From positions 1-64,000 of the forward strand of contig CALAJQ010000011.1 in the NCBI GenBank assembly GCA_937922785.1: 64,000 nucleotides of DNA, written 5' to 3'. Source of the stretch: an uncultured Acidimicrobiales bacterium. Its GTDB lineage: Bacteria; Actinomycetota; Acidimicrobiia; Acidimicrobiales; SZUA-35. The position numbers and the translations under genes were made by a program. Below are positions 1-7,110 of the stretch, piece by piece. Under the pieces are notes generated by a model. It was given only the letters and a program-made list of their open reading frames with translations. It was not told the DNA's origin and did no database searches. Numbering within the stretch: the stretch's first letter is position 1; each line of letters starts with the position of its first letter.

Positions 1-9
1 ATTCTGATC

Positions 10-27
10 TAGTGGGTATACCCACTA
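10..27. promoter_or_regulatory. 18-bp perfect palindrome, possible operator
   Basis: TAGTGGGTATACCCACTA reads the same on both strands. Its symmetry suggests a dimeric repressor site (GntR or TetR type). The gene it would control is to the left of the window or absent; the nearest gene here ends at 163 and is transcribed towards it. Function is inference only. Confidence 0.35.
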
Positions 28-162
28 CTCAACTCCGATCAGCCCGTTTTCGACAGGTCGATACCTGACAGTCCACAGTAGAAAGTGGACAAGCCACCGA
101 TCGAGCACCAACCCGCAGACCGATGCAGCCGCTGCAGGTTATTTATTGGGCAACCCCAACGC

Positions 163-819
163 TCAGTTGCTGAACGCCCACTCGACCATCAGCGAGAACT
201 CCTCCAGCCAGAACGCGCCGCCGTGCTCTCCGTCCCGCTGCATCATGACAACGTCGGCGGCTGCGTTGCGCAACGCGTCCGCCCATCGAGCGGCGTTGTC
301 CAAGAAAAACTGCTCTTGCTTACCGGCCACAAGGTAGACACGCGGAAGCGGACCTGTGAAGGTGTCCGGCGGCTGGTAGCCAGCACCCGGTGACGCCGAG
401 AACACCACGCCGTACACGCCGGGATGGCCAAGCCCCATAGCAAGCGCAAACTCGCCGCCAAGGGACGCACCCCAGACACCCGTGCGCTCAGCGGGCAACG
501 CAATTCCGAACCGCGACTCAACCCATCGACGCACGTCACCGACAAAGAACTCCTCGTGCGCAGCAAAGCGTTCAGCGTTAAACCCCGGCACGTACTCATG
601 TAGCCGCCCTTCGTCATCGGGCAGCCCATGAACACCAACGATCATCGTCGACGAAACGCCGGCGAGCTCAAGAACCTCGGACAGACGCGAGATATGCCAA
701 CCACCATCAGCCGCAAACACGACCGCCTTCACCGGGCCAGTCGGCACGTACACGGTGACTTGGCGCCCGCCGTCGTAGCCCAACGTTTCGGTGACCAGCT
801 CTCCCGACATTTGCGGCAT
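163..819 (-). CDS. Alpha/beta-hydrolase, esterase D-like
   Basis: A 218-residue cytosolic hydrolase of the enterochelin-esterase/esterase D type. Around residues 114-119 the nucleophile elbow reads GASLGG, with Ser as the expected nucleophile. A late His lies in DGEHGG near residue 198 and an acidic residue precedes it. No signal peptide is visible. The ATG overlaps the stop of the upstream truncated peptidase (TGATG), so the two are translationally coupled and sit behind ppk2. The substrate is not predictable; acyl or carbohydrate esters are typical of the family. Confidence 0.75.
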   Translation of the reverse strand: MPQMSGELVTETLGYDGGRQVTVYVPTGPVKAVVFAADGGWHISRLSEVLELAGVSSTMIVGVHGLPDDEGRLHEYVPGFNAERFAAHEEFFVGDVRRWVESRFGIALPAERTGVWGASLGGEFALAMGLGHPGVYGVVFSASPGAGYQPPDTFTGPLPRVYLVAGKQEQFFLDNAARWADALRNAAADVVMMQRDGEHGGAFWLEEFSLMVEWAFSN

Positions 820-1034
820 CAGCGCAGGGCGAGGAGCTTGTCGTGAGGAATAGCGTGCACGATTCGACCCACTGGGCGAGTGGTAACGATTGTCACTCCC
901 GTTCGTGCCGCCGTTGGTTCGTCCGTGACCACGGTGCGGTGCCCAACAGACACTCCGAGGACATCGGTGATGGCGTTGTAAGCGCCCGTCGGGAAAGTTC
1001 CAATGGTAAAACCGAGGTCCCTAAGACGTGCCAT
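819..1034 (-). pseudogene. Truncated P1-family (DmpA-like) peptidase, N-terminal fragment
   Basis: The first ~50 residues match the start of DmpA/L-aminopeptidase D-esterases, including the motif NAITDVLGVSVGH and the following RTGVTIV. Family members are about 340-375 residues; this frame is 71 and stops at the esterase start. The self-cleavage Gly-Ser site and the whole catalytic part are missing, so it cannot be an active peptidase. It starts 9 bases after the ppk2 stop. A deletion that joined the fragment to the esterase gene is the likely origin. Confidence 0.7.
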
Positions 1035-1043
1035 CGACGAAGA

Positions 1044-1934
1044 CTACCTGAGCGGGTCCTTCTGTGACCGGGCGAAGAGCTTAGTTAAGGCCGGAGGCAC
1101 CCGAGCGTAGTGATCTTCCAAGAGACGGTATCTGCCGTGCTCTGGCCGCTCGTAGGACGGGTCATCTTGCCGAGGCGGGAGGGTTATTGGCTTTGGCGTT
1201 AGGTCGCGATAGTGAATCGAAGCCAGAAGGTGACGTATCACGTTCAGCCGAGCGTGCCGCTTGATGTTCGCATCAACCACATTCCAGGGCGCCGCATCGG
1301 TACTGGTGTAGGCAAGCATCATGTCCCTAGCGCGTGAGTAGTCCACAAACCGCGCCCGAGACTCAAGATCCATAGGGCTGAGCTTCCACCGTTTGCGGGG
1401 GTCATCGATCCGAGCTTCAAATCGCCGCTCCTGAGTCTCAGCCGAGATATCAAGCCAATACTTGATCAGGATGATTCCAGAGTCGATCAGCGCTTGCTCA
1501 AATCCTGGTGTTGTATGCAGGAAGTCCCAGTACTCGGCATCGGTACAAAAACCCATCACGCGCTCAACTCCAGCACGGTTGTACCAACTTCGATCGAACA
1601 GAACCATCTCGCCAGCTGCGGGAAGGTGAGACATAAAGCGTTGGTAATACCATTGGGTCTTCTCGCGATCGCTTGGCGTTCCAAGCGCCACAACCCGAGC
1701 TGTCCGAGGATTCAGGCGGTATGTGATCCGCTTGATCGTCCCTCCCTTGCCGGCTGAATCACGACCTTCGAACACCACCACGACCTTCAGACCCTCACTC
1801 TGTATAAAGCCTTGAAGCTTCACGAGCTCCACTTCGAGCCGCTGCAGCTCCGCCTCATACTCCTTGCGCTTCATGCGGTATGGGCGCTTGGATCCATCTT
1901 TTCTGCTCTTGCCTTTCTTCTTCACCGAGACCAC
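1044..1934 (-). CDS. ppk2: Polyphosphate kinase 2
   Basis: PPK2-family kinase (296 residues) that transfers phosphate between polyphosphate and a nucleotide (GDP/ADP or AMP, depending on class). The P-loop GRDSAGKGG is at residues 57-65, the lid-type motif GTPSDREKTQWYYQRF at 85-100 and the Walker-B region FDRSWYNRAGVE at 113-124. The N-terminus is Lys/Arg-rich. Single-domain architecture and length fit class I or III; the class cannot be decided by eye. The chosen start is GTG with no clear ribosome site; a second GTG lies three codons in. It heads a small cluster with the peptidase fragment and the esterase. Confidence 0.93.
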   Translation of the reverse strand: MVSVKKKGKSRKDGSKRPYRMKRKEYEAELQRLEVELVKLQGFIQSEGLKVVVVFEGRDSAGKGGTIKRITYRLNPRTARVVALGTPSDREKTQWYYQRFMSHLPAAGEMVLFDRSWYNRAGVERVMGFCTDAEYWDFLHTTPGFEQALIDSGIILIKYWLDISAETQERRFEARIDDPRKRWKLSPMDLESRARFVDYSRARDMMLAYTSTDAAPWNVVDANIKRHARLNVIRHLLASIHYRDLTPKPITLPPRQDDPSYERPEHGRYRLLEDHYARVPPALTKLFARSQKDPLR

Positions 1935-2345
1935 ACCGATGAAATAGGCGCGTCAATCAAGACCCTGCTTCTTATGCGTCCGCCGCATATCCAACCGCTT
2001 TTCATGGTGTGAAACTATCGACGGTTTCCCCGCGAGTCACCTCACCGGAACAAATGAACGCCCAAGGGCGAAGCACCCGTCGCCCACGGACGCGCCGGCT
2101 GCGGTCACATCATTAGCTGCTCTATAGGTACGGTGACTTTTCTTTTCGCCGAAGCTGGCGCGAAACCGGCTCGGTCGTCAGGAGTGACCGGCGTCGAAGC
2201 GATTGAATCTGAGTCGGTTTGCCGGGGTGGAAGGCTGGTTCATCGGGTTCGATCGGGGAGGCCCGCCGGGCCTATGAGCCTGGGTTCGCGATCTCGCCGA
2301 GATCGACGTCCCAGTTCCCCGATTCGACGGTTTGGTTGGTGCAAC
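1935..2345. other. 411-bp region without a recognisable gene
   Basis: No convincing gene. A hairpin (GGGCGA at 2066-2071, TCGCCC at 2080-2085) and a GC-rich hairpin at 2260-2272 are present, but neither has a T-run. One plus-strand frame around 2200-2345 is open on both sides of a single stop, which could be an old remnant or chance. It should contain the ppk2 promoter near 1935-2000. Confidence 0.4.
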
Positions 2346-2930
2346 CTAACCGATTACGAGCTCCTCGAGGCTTAGAGTTACCGTCTCGGTTTCGCCCACT
2401 CGTACCCGGTGGATGAAGCCACTCCTACCCGCAAGCTCACCTTCGATGCCAGTCCAAGTGCCAATCTGCTCATCACAAAAAGGAGCGCCCTCGGCCGTGT
2501 TGAATACAGTCCTGGTGGTGTTGAGCTTGATCTCCGCCGACCCCAATTCGGCGATGGAGACTGTGCCGGGGGTAGACCGCACGATACTGGTTGTGAACGG
2601 TCCGTTGTGAGTCTCACCGCCACACGAAACAGACCCTCCTTCGATTCGAAGGTCCAAGAGAGTAAACGCAAAGTTGGCCCGCACACCGCCAGAGAGCAAC
2701 TCGCCAGCGATGCTAACCCTCTGGCCTCCCTCGATTTCCTCGAGTTCTTCTAAAGCCAGTGTCCGCCCGAAGAACTCCATGGGGAACTCAGGACCCTCGT
2801 CGGCTGATTCGGCAACCGTTGAGTTAGCTTGCGCCTCGGCGACAGGCGTCGAATCAGCTCCACACGCCGTGGCAGCCAAACACATGGCCGCCAGAATTAC
2901 CCAATGCCGATTTCCGATGTTCTTGACCAT
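2346..2930 (-). CDS. Hypothetical secreted lipoprotein
   Basis: From the ATG at 2930 the product is 194 residues with a classical lipoprotein signal: positive MVKNIGNRHW, hydrophobic core, lipobox LAATAC, then a Ser/Thr/Ala-rich linker. An AGGGG ribosome site 7-8 bases upstream supports this start over an upstream in-frame one at 3068. The mature part is beta-rich with two Cys (SVSCGGE and PFCDEQ) that could pair. I do not recognise the family. It is expected to be anchored outside the cytoplasmic membrane. No functional partner is adjacent. Confidence 0.7.
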   Translation of the reverse strand: MVKNIGNRHWVILAAMCLAATACGADSTPVAEAQANSTVAESADEGPEFPMEFFGRTLALEELEEIEGGQRVSIAGELLSGGVRANFAFTLLDLRIEGGSVSCGGETHNGPFTTSIVRSTPGTVSIAELGSAEIKLNTTRTVFNTAEGAPFCDEQIGTWTGIEGELAGRSGFIHRVRVGETETVTLSLEELVIG

Positions 2931-3116
2931 TTTGAACCCCTGTTCACACTGCGGGTCCCGCCACTCGGGATCGCACTGTCCAGTGTTCAAAACGTGTCTT
3001 TCGAAATCCTTCAGAACGCTCTCGTCCCCGGATGGCCAGCAGTGTGAGAACTTCCGAGCACGTTCCAAATCTGATGACTAGCGCGACGCGAGGTGGTTGT
3101 CGATCCCTCCTGGGAT

Positions 3117-3224
3117 TTCTGTGGGAAACATAACCGGTGGAAACAAAAAGGCTTCACCGTCCACAAAGACCCCCAAGGCCAATGGCACACCCACCGGCCC
3201 AACGGCACCGAAATCGACCCCTAG
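3117..3224 (+). pseudogene. 3' tail of a DUF222/HNH endonuclease-like gene
   Basis: The plus-strand frame starting with CGKHNRWKQKGFTVHKD, continuing through a WHTHRPNG segment and ending in a stop at 3222-3224, matches the C-terminal end of 13E12/DUF222 proteins after the HNH motif (CxxHHRxxHxxGW...W...PDG). Everything upstream, including the HNH core and DUF222 domain, is gone. A second, longer broken gene of the same family is at 53199-54523. Confidence 0.55.
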
Positions 3225-3280
3225 AACAACGCGGTCAAACGCGAAGAGATGACAAACTCGGCGATGGGCAAACCTACCGC

Positions 3281-3496
3281 TTAGCCTGCGAACTCGATGC
3301 CGTCAGCGGTGCCAACAAAGGGAACGCTGCCTTCACCGAATGCATAGGTGATGAGCCCGATGTACACAGACTCGCCGAACGGAGCCGTAGGACCCGGCAT
3401 GGCGCCTGTGCCTCGGTAGAGCTGCCAATCGTCAGCCGCTCCTGGGGTTGTGTTCGGGACTTGCCAATAGACCGTGAGCGTGTCGGGTTCGTGATC
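3281..3496 (-). pseudogene. Possible orphan 3' end, in frame behind the CobD stop
   Basis: Directly after the TGA of the CobD gene the same frame stays open for 71 codons (starting DHEPDTLTVYWQVPNTTPGA and ending GTADGIEFAG). Codon third positions are GC-rich and the peptide looks protein-like, but there is no start codon until an internal ATG about half way. I cannot assign a family. It may be the tail of a displaced gene or simply a chance open frame. Confidence 0.3.
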
Positions 3497-4420
3497 TCAC
3501 GAACCGGACGCTAGACCCAAACGCATCAAACCTACGACGCCTGCGATGACAAGCCCAGCCACAGCCAGCAGTTCACTTCGATTGGCAACCTCAACCGCTC
3601 GCTCTACATCGTCTGGCGCCGGCCGCGGACCCGAGCCCAGCCTCGGACGGTCCTCGAGGACATCGCCATAACGAAGCGGCCCTCCGAGCTCTCGACCAAT
3701 TGATGCGGCCATCGCCGTTTCGGCGACTCCAGCGTTGGGAGATGGATGAGCCGGAGCGTCTCGTTGGATCATGCTAATGACGTCCGCCGCTCGCTGTGGT
3801 GTTTGCACTGCCACGATGCCTGCGAACAATCGGGCAGGCACATAGTTAACAACGTCATCCGTTCGTGCAGCAGCCCACCCAAAGTTCTCATACCGAAGGT
3901 TACGACGTCCCACCATGGCATCCATCGTGTTAATCGCTCGGTAGGCGCAGGCCCCCGGTGCTCCAAACACCAACGCCCAGAAAACCGGTGCGATTACAGC
4001 GTCCACCGAGTTCTCCGCAACTGATTCGATGACCGCAGCCGCAATGCCCGACGAGTCGAGCTGGCTGGGGTCGCGGCCCACAAGCGAGGGCAACTCGGCG
4101 CGGGCTCGGTCCAGGTCGTCAGGGTCGATGCTGTCGCCGATGCGACTGCCCACCGCTCGCAGCTGGTGTCCGGCGGCAGTAATCACCACCGCAAAAGTTG
4201 TCGAACGCAACAACGTGCCTGCAACCAAGCCAAGGCCTGTCCCGACTGACGCGTAGGCCACGCCAGCGCGTCGAGTGTCGCTCCATAGTGTCGACTCGAC
4301 TCGACCCATCGCCTTGCCGAACCACGCAACCGGATGCAGAGAGTTCGGCGGCTCAGGGACGAACCGATCGAGCAGCAGCCCTGTGGCTGCAGCCAGGCAT
4401 CTGCGCGAAAACCAATTCAT
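3497..4420 (-). CDS. cobD: Adenosylcobinamide-phosphate synthase (CbiB/CobD)
   Basis: Integral-membrane enzyme (307 residues) that attaches the aminopropanol (phosphate) arm to adenosylcobyric acid in cobalamin synthesis. Family hallmarks are the N-terminal LLLDRFVPEPPNSLHPVAWFG, the central VIESVAENSVDAVIAPVFW near residues 130-150, RAINTMDAMVGRRN, and PSPNAG near residue 226. Several hydrophobic segments agree with a membrane location. The start overlaps the cbiZ stop by four bases (ATGA), making it the last gene of the operon. It is slightly shorter at the C-terminus than some homologues but has all core motifs. Confidence 0.93.
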   Translation of the reverse strand: MNWFSRRCLAAATGLLLDRFVPEPPNSLHPVAWFGKAMGRVESTLWSDTRRAGVAYASVGTGLGLVAGTLLRSTTFAVVITAAGHQLRAVGSRIGDSIDPDDLDRARAELPSLVGRDPSQLDSSGIAAAVIESVAENSVDAVIAPVFWALVFGAPGACAYRAINTMDAMVGRRNLRYENFGWAAARTDDVVNYVPARLFAGIVAVQTPQRAADVISMIQRDAPAHPSPNAGVAETAMAASIGRELGGPLRYGDVLEDRPRLGSGPRPAPDDVERAVEVANRSELLAVAGLVIAGVVGLMRLGLASGS

Positions 4421-5064
4421 GACCCGAGGTGCCTGGCTTTCCAGCTCTCAACGCCGGCCTTCACAGCTCCGTAGGTGGCCTGCGCAATTCGTGAACCCCA
4501 CTCCGAGCGTGGTCCACCAAACAGCTCGGCCTCACCCAACGATGGCCACGTGATCGCAACTGCATCACTGGCGGTTCCGGTGCCGGGAACTTGGCAATGC
4601 AAAAGCGCTTGTGTTTTGGCCTCGGTAGCGGTGGTGACCGCGTTGACCACTGCTCCCCCGCTCAGGGCAACAGGCAGCTGCACGACAATATTGATGGTTC
4701 CCGGCGTCCACTCTGCGAAGCCGCCGTCTGGGTCCGATGCCCAGGTGGGTTTGGACACCCCAACTGTTGCGTCGACGACAACGCCGTCACAGTCATGTCG
4801 TATGGAATGGGCAACGTTCACAGCCGTGAATAGCCCGATGCCGTTGCCGCTCAGAGCCAGTTCGCTAACGATCTCTGCCATGTGCGCGCCTAGGTCAGTG
4901 CGGTCATAATCAGTTGCGACAGTAGTGTTTAAGAGATAGTCGACCGGTTGAAGACCACCGCCCACGACGGCCGACGACAGTGCCATCGTTGGCGTTGGCC
5001 ACTGCCACACACGCACACCACGGTGGCCCGAGCTACTTGGATGCAGCACAGCTTCGCTTATCAC
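4417..5064 (-). CDS. cbiZ: Adenosylcobinamide amidohydrolase CbiZ
   Basis: A 215-residue CbiZ-family enzyme that removes the aminopropanol side chain from imported adenosylcobinamide (or pseudocobalamin), giving adenosylcobyric acid that can be re-used. The signature PGTGTASDAVAI lies near residues 161-172, followed by EWGSRIAQATYGAV, and the N-terminal half contains YLLNTTVATDYDR. It is the usual partner of CobD/CbiB, which re-attaches an arm. Starts and stops overlap both neighbours by four bases, so translation is coupled. The pair points to corrinoid salvage and remodelling. Confidence 0.85.
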   Translation of the reverse strand: MISEAVLHPSSSGHRGVRVWQWPTPTMALSSAVVGGGLQPVDYLLNTTVATDYDRTDLGAHMAEIVSELALSGNGIGLFTAVNVAHSIRHDCDGVVVDATVGVSKPTWASDPDGGFAEWTPGTINIVVQLPVALSGGAVVNAVTTATEAKTQALLHCQVPGTGTASDAVAITWPSLGEAELFGGPRSEWGSRIAQATYGAVKAGVESWKARHLGS

Positions 5065-5942
5065 CGCTTGCCCAACGCTTCGTCCAAACGCTCCAGCCCC
5101 TCAGGACCTGGCACGGCGATCCGGGCAACTCCACTCATTCCGAAGCTGGCGCAATCTCGCACGATGACTCCCTGTGGGGCGAGCTGCTCTCGAAGACCTT
5201 CGGCCTCGACGAGTACCCATGGTGCGTCGGCGGCATCCGCTACGAGCCCGTGCGATTCGACAACGTCGACTAGCTCGGCTCGGGCCTGCGAAATCGATTG
5301 TGCCCAACCGGACAAATCCGCAGCTGCGATCATGTCGGGAATGACGGCGAGTGCGAGTGAGCTGACTGACCAGAGGGGCTGCAACGGTGCGAGCTCGTCG
5401 ATGTTGTCGGCAATCACAAAGCCGAGGCGCAGACCGGGGCAAGCAAAGACCTTTGTCAGCGAACCAACGACCACACCCGGTCGGTTGGCGGTCCAGTCGC
5501 CCGTCGCCATCGGGTAGAACGCTTCATCCCAGACGTCGGCGGTTTCGGTAGGCCCGGCGAGACGGCCGCTTGGGCTCTGCGGATTGCTGCGCCACCTCGG
5601 TCCTCTTCCGTTTCGTGGGTGCAGCGCGAATTCTGGCTCGTTGTCTACTTGGCCGCCCAGGTGCCGTGCAACAAGCGAGATGGCTTCGCTGCCACCGTTG
5701 GTCAACAGTAAGCGGGCCCGATCGACCCCCATTGCATCGGCCAAGGCCGCGGTTGCGGGCGCAGGATCTGGATACCAGCCGACGGTGTGAAGATTGCGGC
5801 CAATCATGGCGCTGACGCTTGGGGCGAATGGATTGAGTGTCTGGGATAGGTCGAGGATCTCGGCAGGGTCAAGCCCCAGTGACAGCGCCAGTTTCGGCCC
5901 GTCGCCACCGTGGGTTCCTGCACTTGGTACCGAACTCGGCAT
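5061..5942 (-). CDS. CobC/threonine-phosphate decarboxylase-like PLP enzyme
   Basis: Fold type I aminotransferase family (HisC/CobC). The N-terminus THGGD near residue 10 and DLSQTLNPFAP are typical of CobC-type threonine-O-3-phosphate decarboxylase, which makes the aminopropanol phosphate used by CobD. The likely PLP lysine is K164 in GSLTKVFACPGLRLGF. At 293 residues it is shorter than the ~350 usual: the stretch between LTNGGSEAISLVA (80-92) and NPQSPSG (120-126) is abbreviated, so part of the large domain that holds the cofactor is missing. Activity is therefore uncertain. Overlaps cbiZ by four bases and follows the methyltransferase by a TGATG junction. Confidence 0.75.
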   Translation of the reverse strand: MPSSVPSAGTHGGDGPKLALSLGLDPAEILDLSQTLNPFAPSVSAMIGRNLHTVGWYPDPAPATAALADAMGVDRARLLLTNGGSEAISLVARHLGGQVDNEPEFALHPRNGRGPRWRSNPQSPSGRLAGPTETADVWDEAFYPMATGDWTANRPGVVVGSLTKVFACPGLRLGFVIADNIDELAPLQPLWSVSSLALAVIPDMIAAADLSGWAQSISQARAELVDVVESHGLVADAADAPWVLVEAEGLREQLAPQGVIVRDCASFGMSGVARIAVPGPEGLERLDEALGKR

Positions 5943-6868
5943 CAGGCATCAAGCAAGGACTGGGCGACCTTGCGAAGATGGTCTGGGCCGATACCGCAAC
6001 ACCCTCCGAGCATCGTCGCACCTGCCGCTTGCCACGCCGGGAGATACGCGACGTATTCGTCGGGTGTGATCACCCCGTCATGGGTGAACTCGCCATCAAT
6101 TATGGCCCCGGCATGCGCGTAGGCACCCAGCGGGCCGCCCCAGTGTTTACCGACCACGGGTAGACAATGCTCGACCAACCGCACGTCGGTGTGCATGATG
6201 CACAAGGCATCGACCGCCTCATAGCTTGCGGCGAGCTGCACGCCCTCGTGGAGAGCTCCACCATCACGAAGCTCAATGGGGTTCGTGAGTTCTTCGGGGC
6301 CGTGACCGAGTTCGCCGCCAATAGAGAAACCCACCCACACTGGAAGACCGACTGAAGTTGCTGCGTTTAACGTCGCCTCAAGCCGGGCAAGGTCGACCAT
6401 CATCTCCAGGCTCAGGAATTCAGCGCCAGCGTCACGCATGATCTCTGCCTGGCGCACGGTATCCGTTTCAAGCTGGGCAAGCGTCGGGTGATGACCAGAA
6501 AAGCTCCAGTTGCTGATGCCGGCCCCAACAACAACCGACGCTCCATCATCTCCAGCCGCGTCTCGGGCTGCCACCGCGAGTTCAACCGCCGTCCGGTTCA
6601 ACGTCTCGAAATCGGCATCTGTGCCGACATCGCGCAGAATGTTCGCTCCCGTCGCAAACGTGTTGGACACGATCAGGTCGGCTCCAACTGCGAGATAGTC
6701 GTTATGGATCGATCGAACGATCTCGGGGTGGCTAAGTGCGGCGCCACCACTCCATCCATGCTCGTGGTTTTCCACGCCTCGTCGGTGGCATTCCGATCCC
6801 GTCGCTCCATCGATTAAGACCGGTTCACCAGCTCGGGCTCGAGCTATCAGATTCGCATAGCGCTCCAT
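5942..6868 (-). CDS. Homocysteine S-methyltransferase family protein
   Basis: Zn-dependent methyltransferase of the MmuM/BHMT family (308 residues from the ATG at 6868). It opens with a typical PVLIDGATGSE, and the zinc ligands are visible as Cys in VDALCIMHTD and the pair GGCCGIGPDH near the end. The family methylates homocysteine to methionine using S-methylmethionine, betaine or a related donor. An in-frame extension to 7021 exists, but it lacks family similarity. First gene of an overlapping operon with the corrinoid genes, a link that makes sense if both serve methyl-group metabolism. No clear Shine-Dalgarno sequence was seen. Confidence 0.82.
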   Translation of the reverse strand: MERYANLIARARAGEPVLIDGATGSECHRRGVENHEHGWSGGAALSHPEIVRSIHNDYLAVGADLIVSNTFATGANILRDVGTDADFETLNRTAVELAVAARDAAGDDGASVVVGAGISNWSFSGHHPTLAQLETDTVRQAEIMRDAGAEFLSLEMMVDLARLEATLNAATSVGLPVWVGFSIGGELGHGPEELTNPIELRDGGALHEGVQLAASYEAVDALCIMHTDVRLVEHCLPVVGKHWGGPLGAYAHAGAIIDGEFTHDGVITPDEYVAYLPAWQAAGATMLGGCCGIGPDHLRKVAQSLLDA

Positions 6869-7110
6869 GGGCGAATCATAGACATGCCTGCTAGCACCGT
6901 GGCATGCGGATCGTCGAGCATATGTTGCAGGCTGGTGCCTTGCCTCTAGTTGTACGCCGTCGCTCGGAACGATCTCATCGGCTGAGGTTAGGATTGAGCA
7001 TGTCTCACGATCGCGGACCAATCTGCGTCATTGGCGCCGCCAGCACGGCCAAACTCAGCTGAGCCTACAACGTGGTCGGCGTCCGCCTCCCCGTCGACCT
7101 TGCGGCGGAG
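6869..7110 (-). promoter_or_regulatory. Leader with nested hairpin upstream of the corrinoid operon
   Basis: The 242-bp gap should hold the operon promoter. On the minus strand, arms GCCTGC (6927-6932) and GCAGGC (6886-6891) enclose an inner GCAT/ATGC stem, ending 17 bases before the ATG. Within it are GCAAC and ACGGTGC, which resemble parts of SAM-I class riboswitch cores, but the P1/P2 elements are not evident. It also lacks the cobalamin-riboswitch box. A structured leader is supported; a riboswitch is not. Confidence 0.3.

Noticed and set aside
85-638. Plus-strand and other-frame reading frames opposite the esterase (85-393, 146-337) and 243-638 on the minus strand
   Set aside because: These are shadows of the esterase gene with Arg/Ser/Pro-rich composition and no recognisable motifs.
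2260-2272. GGCCC-GCC-GGGCC hairpin as a terminator
   Set aside because: No T-run on either strand and it is not directly behind a gene end on the strand concerned; chance in GC-rich DNA.
3137-3514. 125-residue plus-strand frame
   Set aside because: Composition is that of an out-of-frame shadow, and it cuts across the HNH tail and the CobD end; the better frames are given as features.
6869-7110. Cobalamin riboswitch before the corrinoid operon
   Set aside because: The conserved B12-box pattern (GCCACTG with the preceding AGxCAGGAAA-like core) was not found; only a small hairpin with partial SAM-RNA-like words is present.
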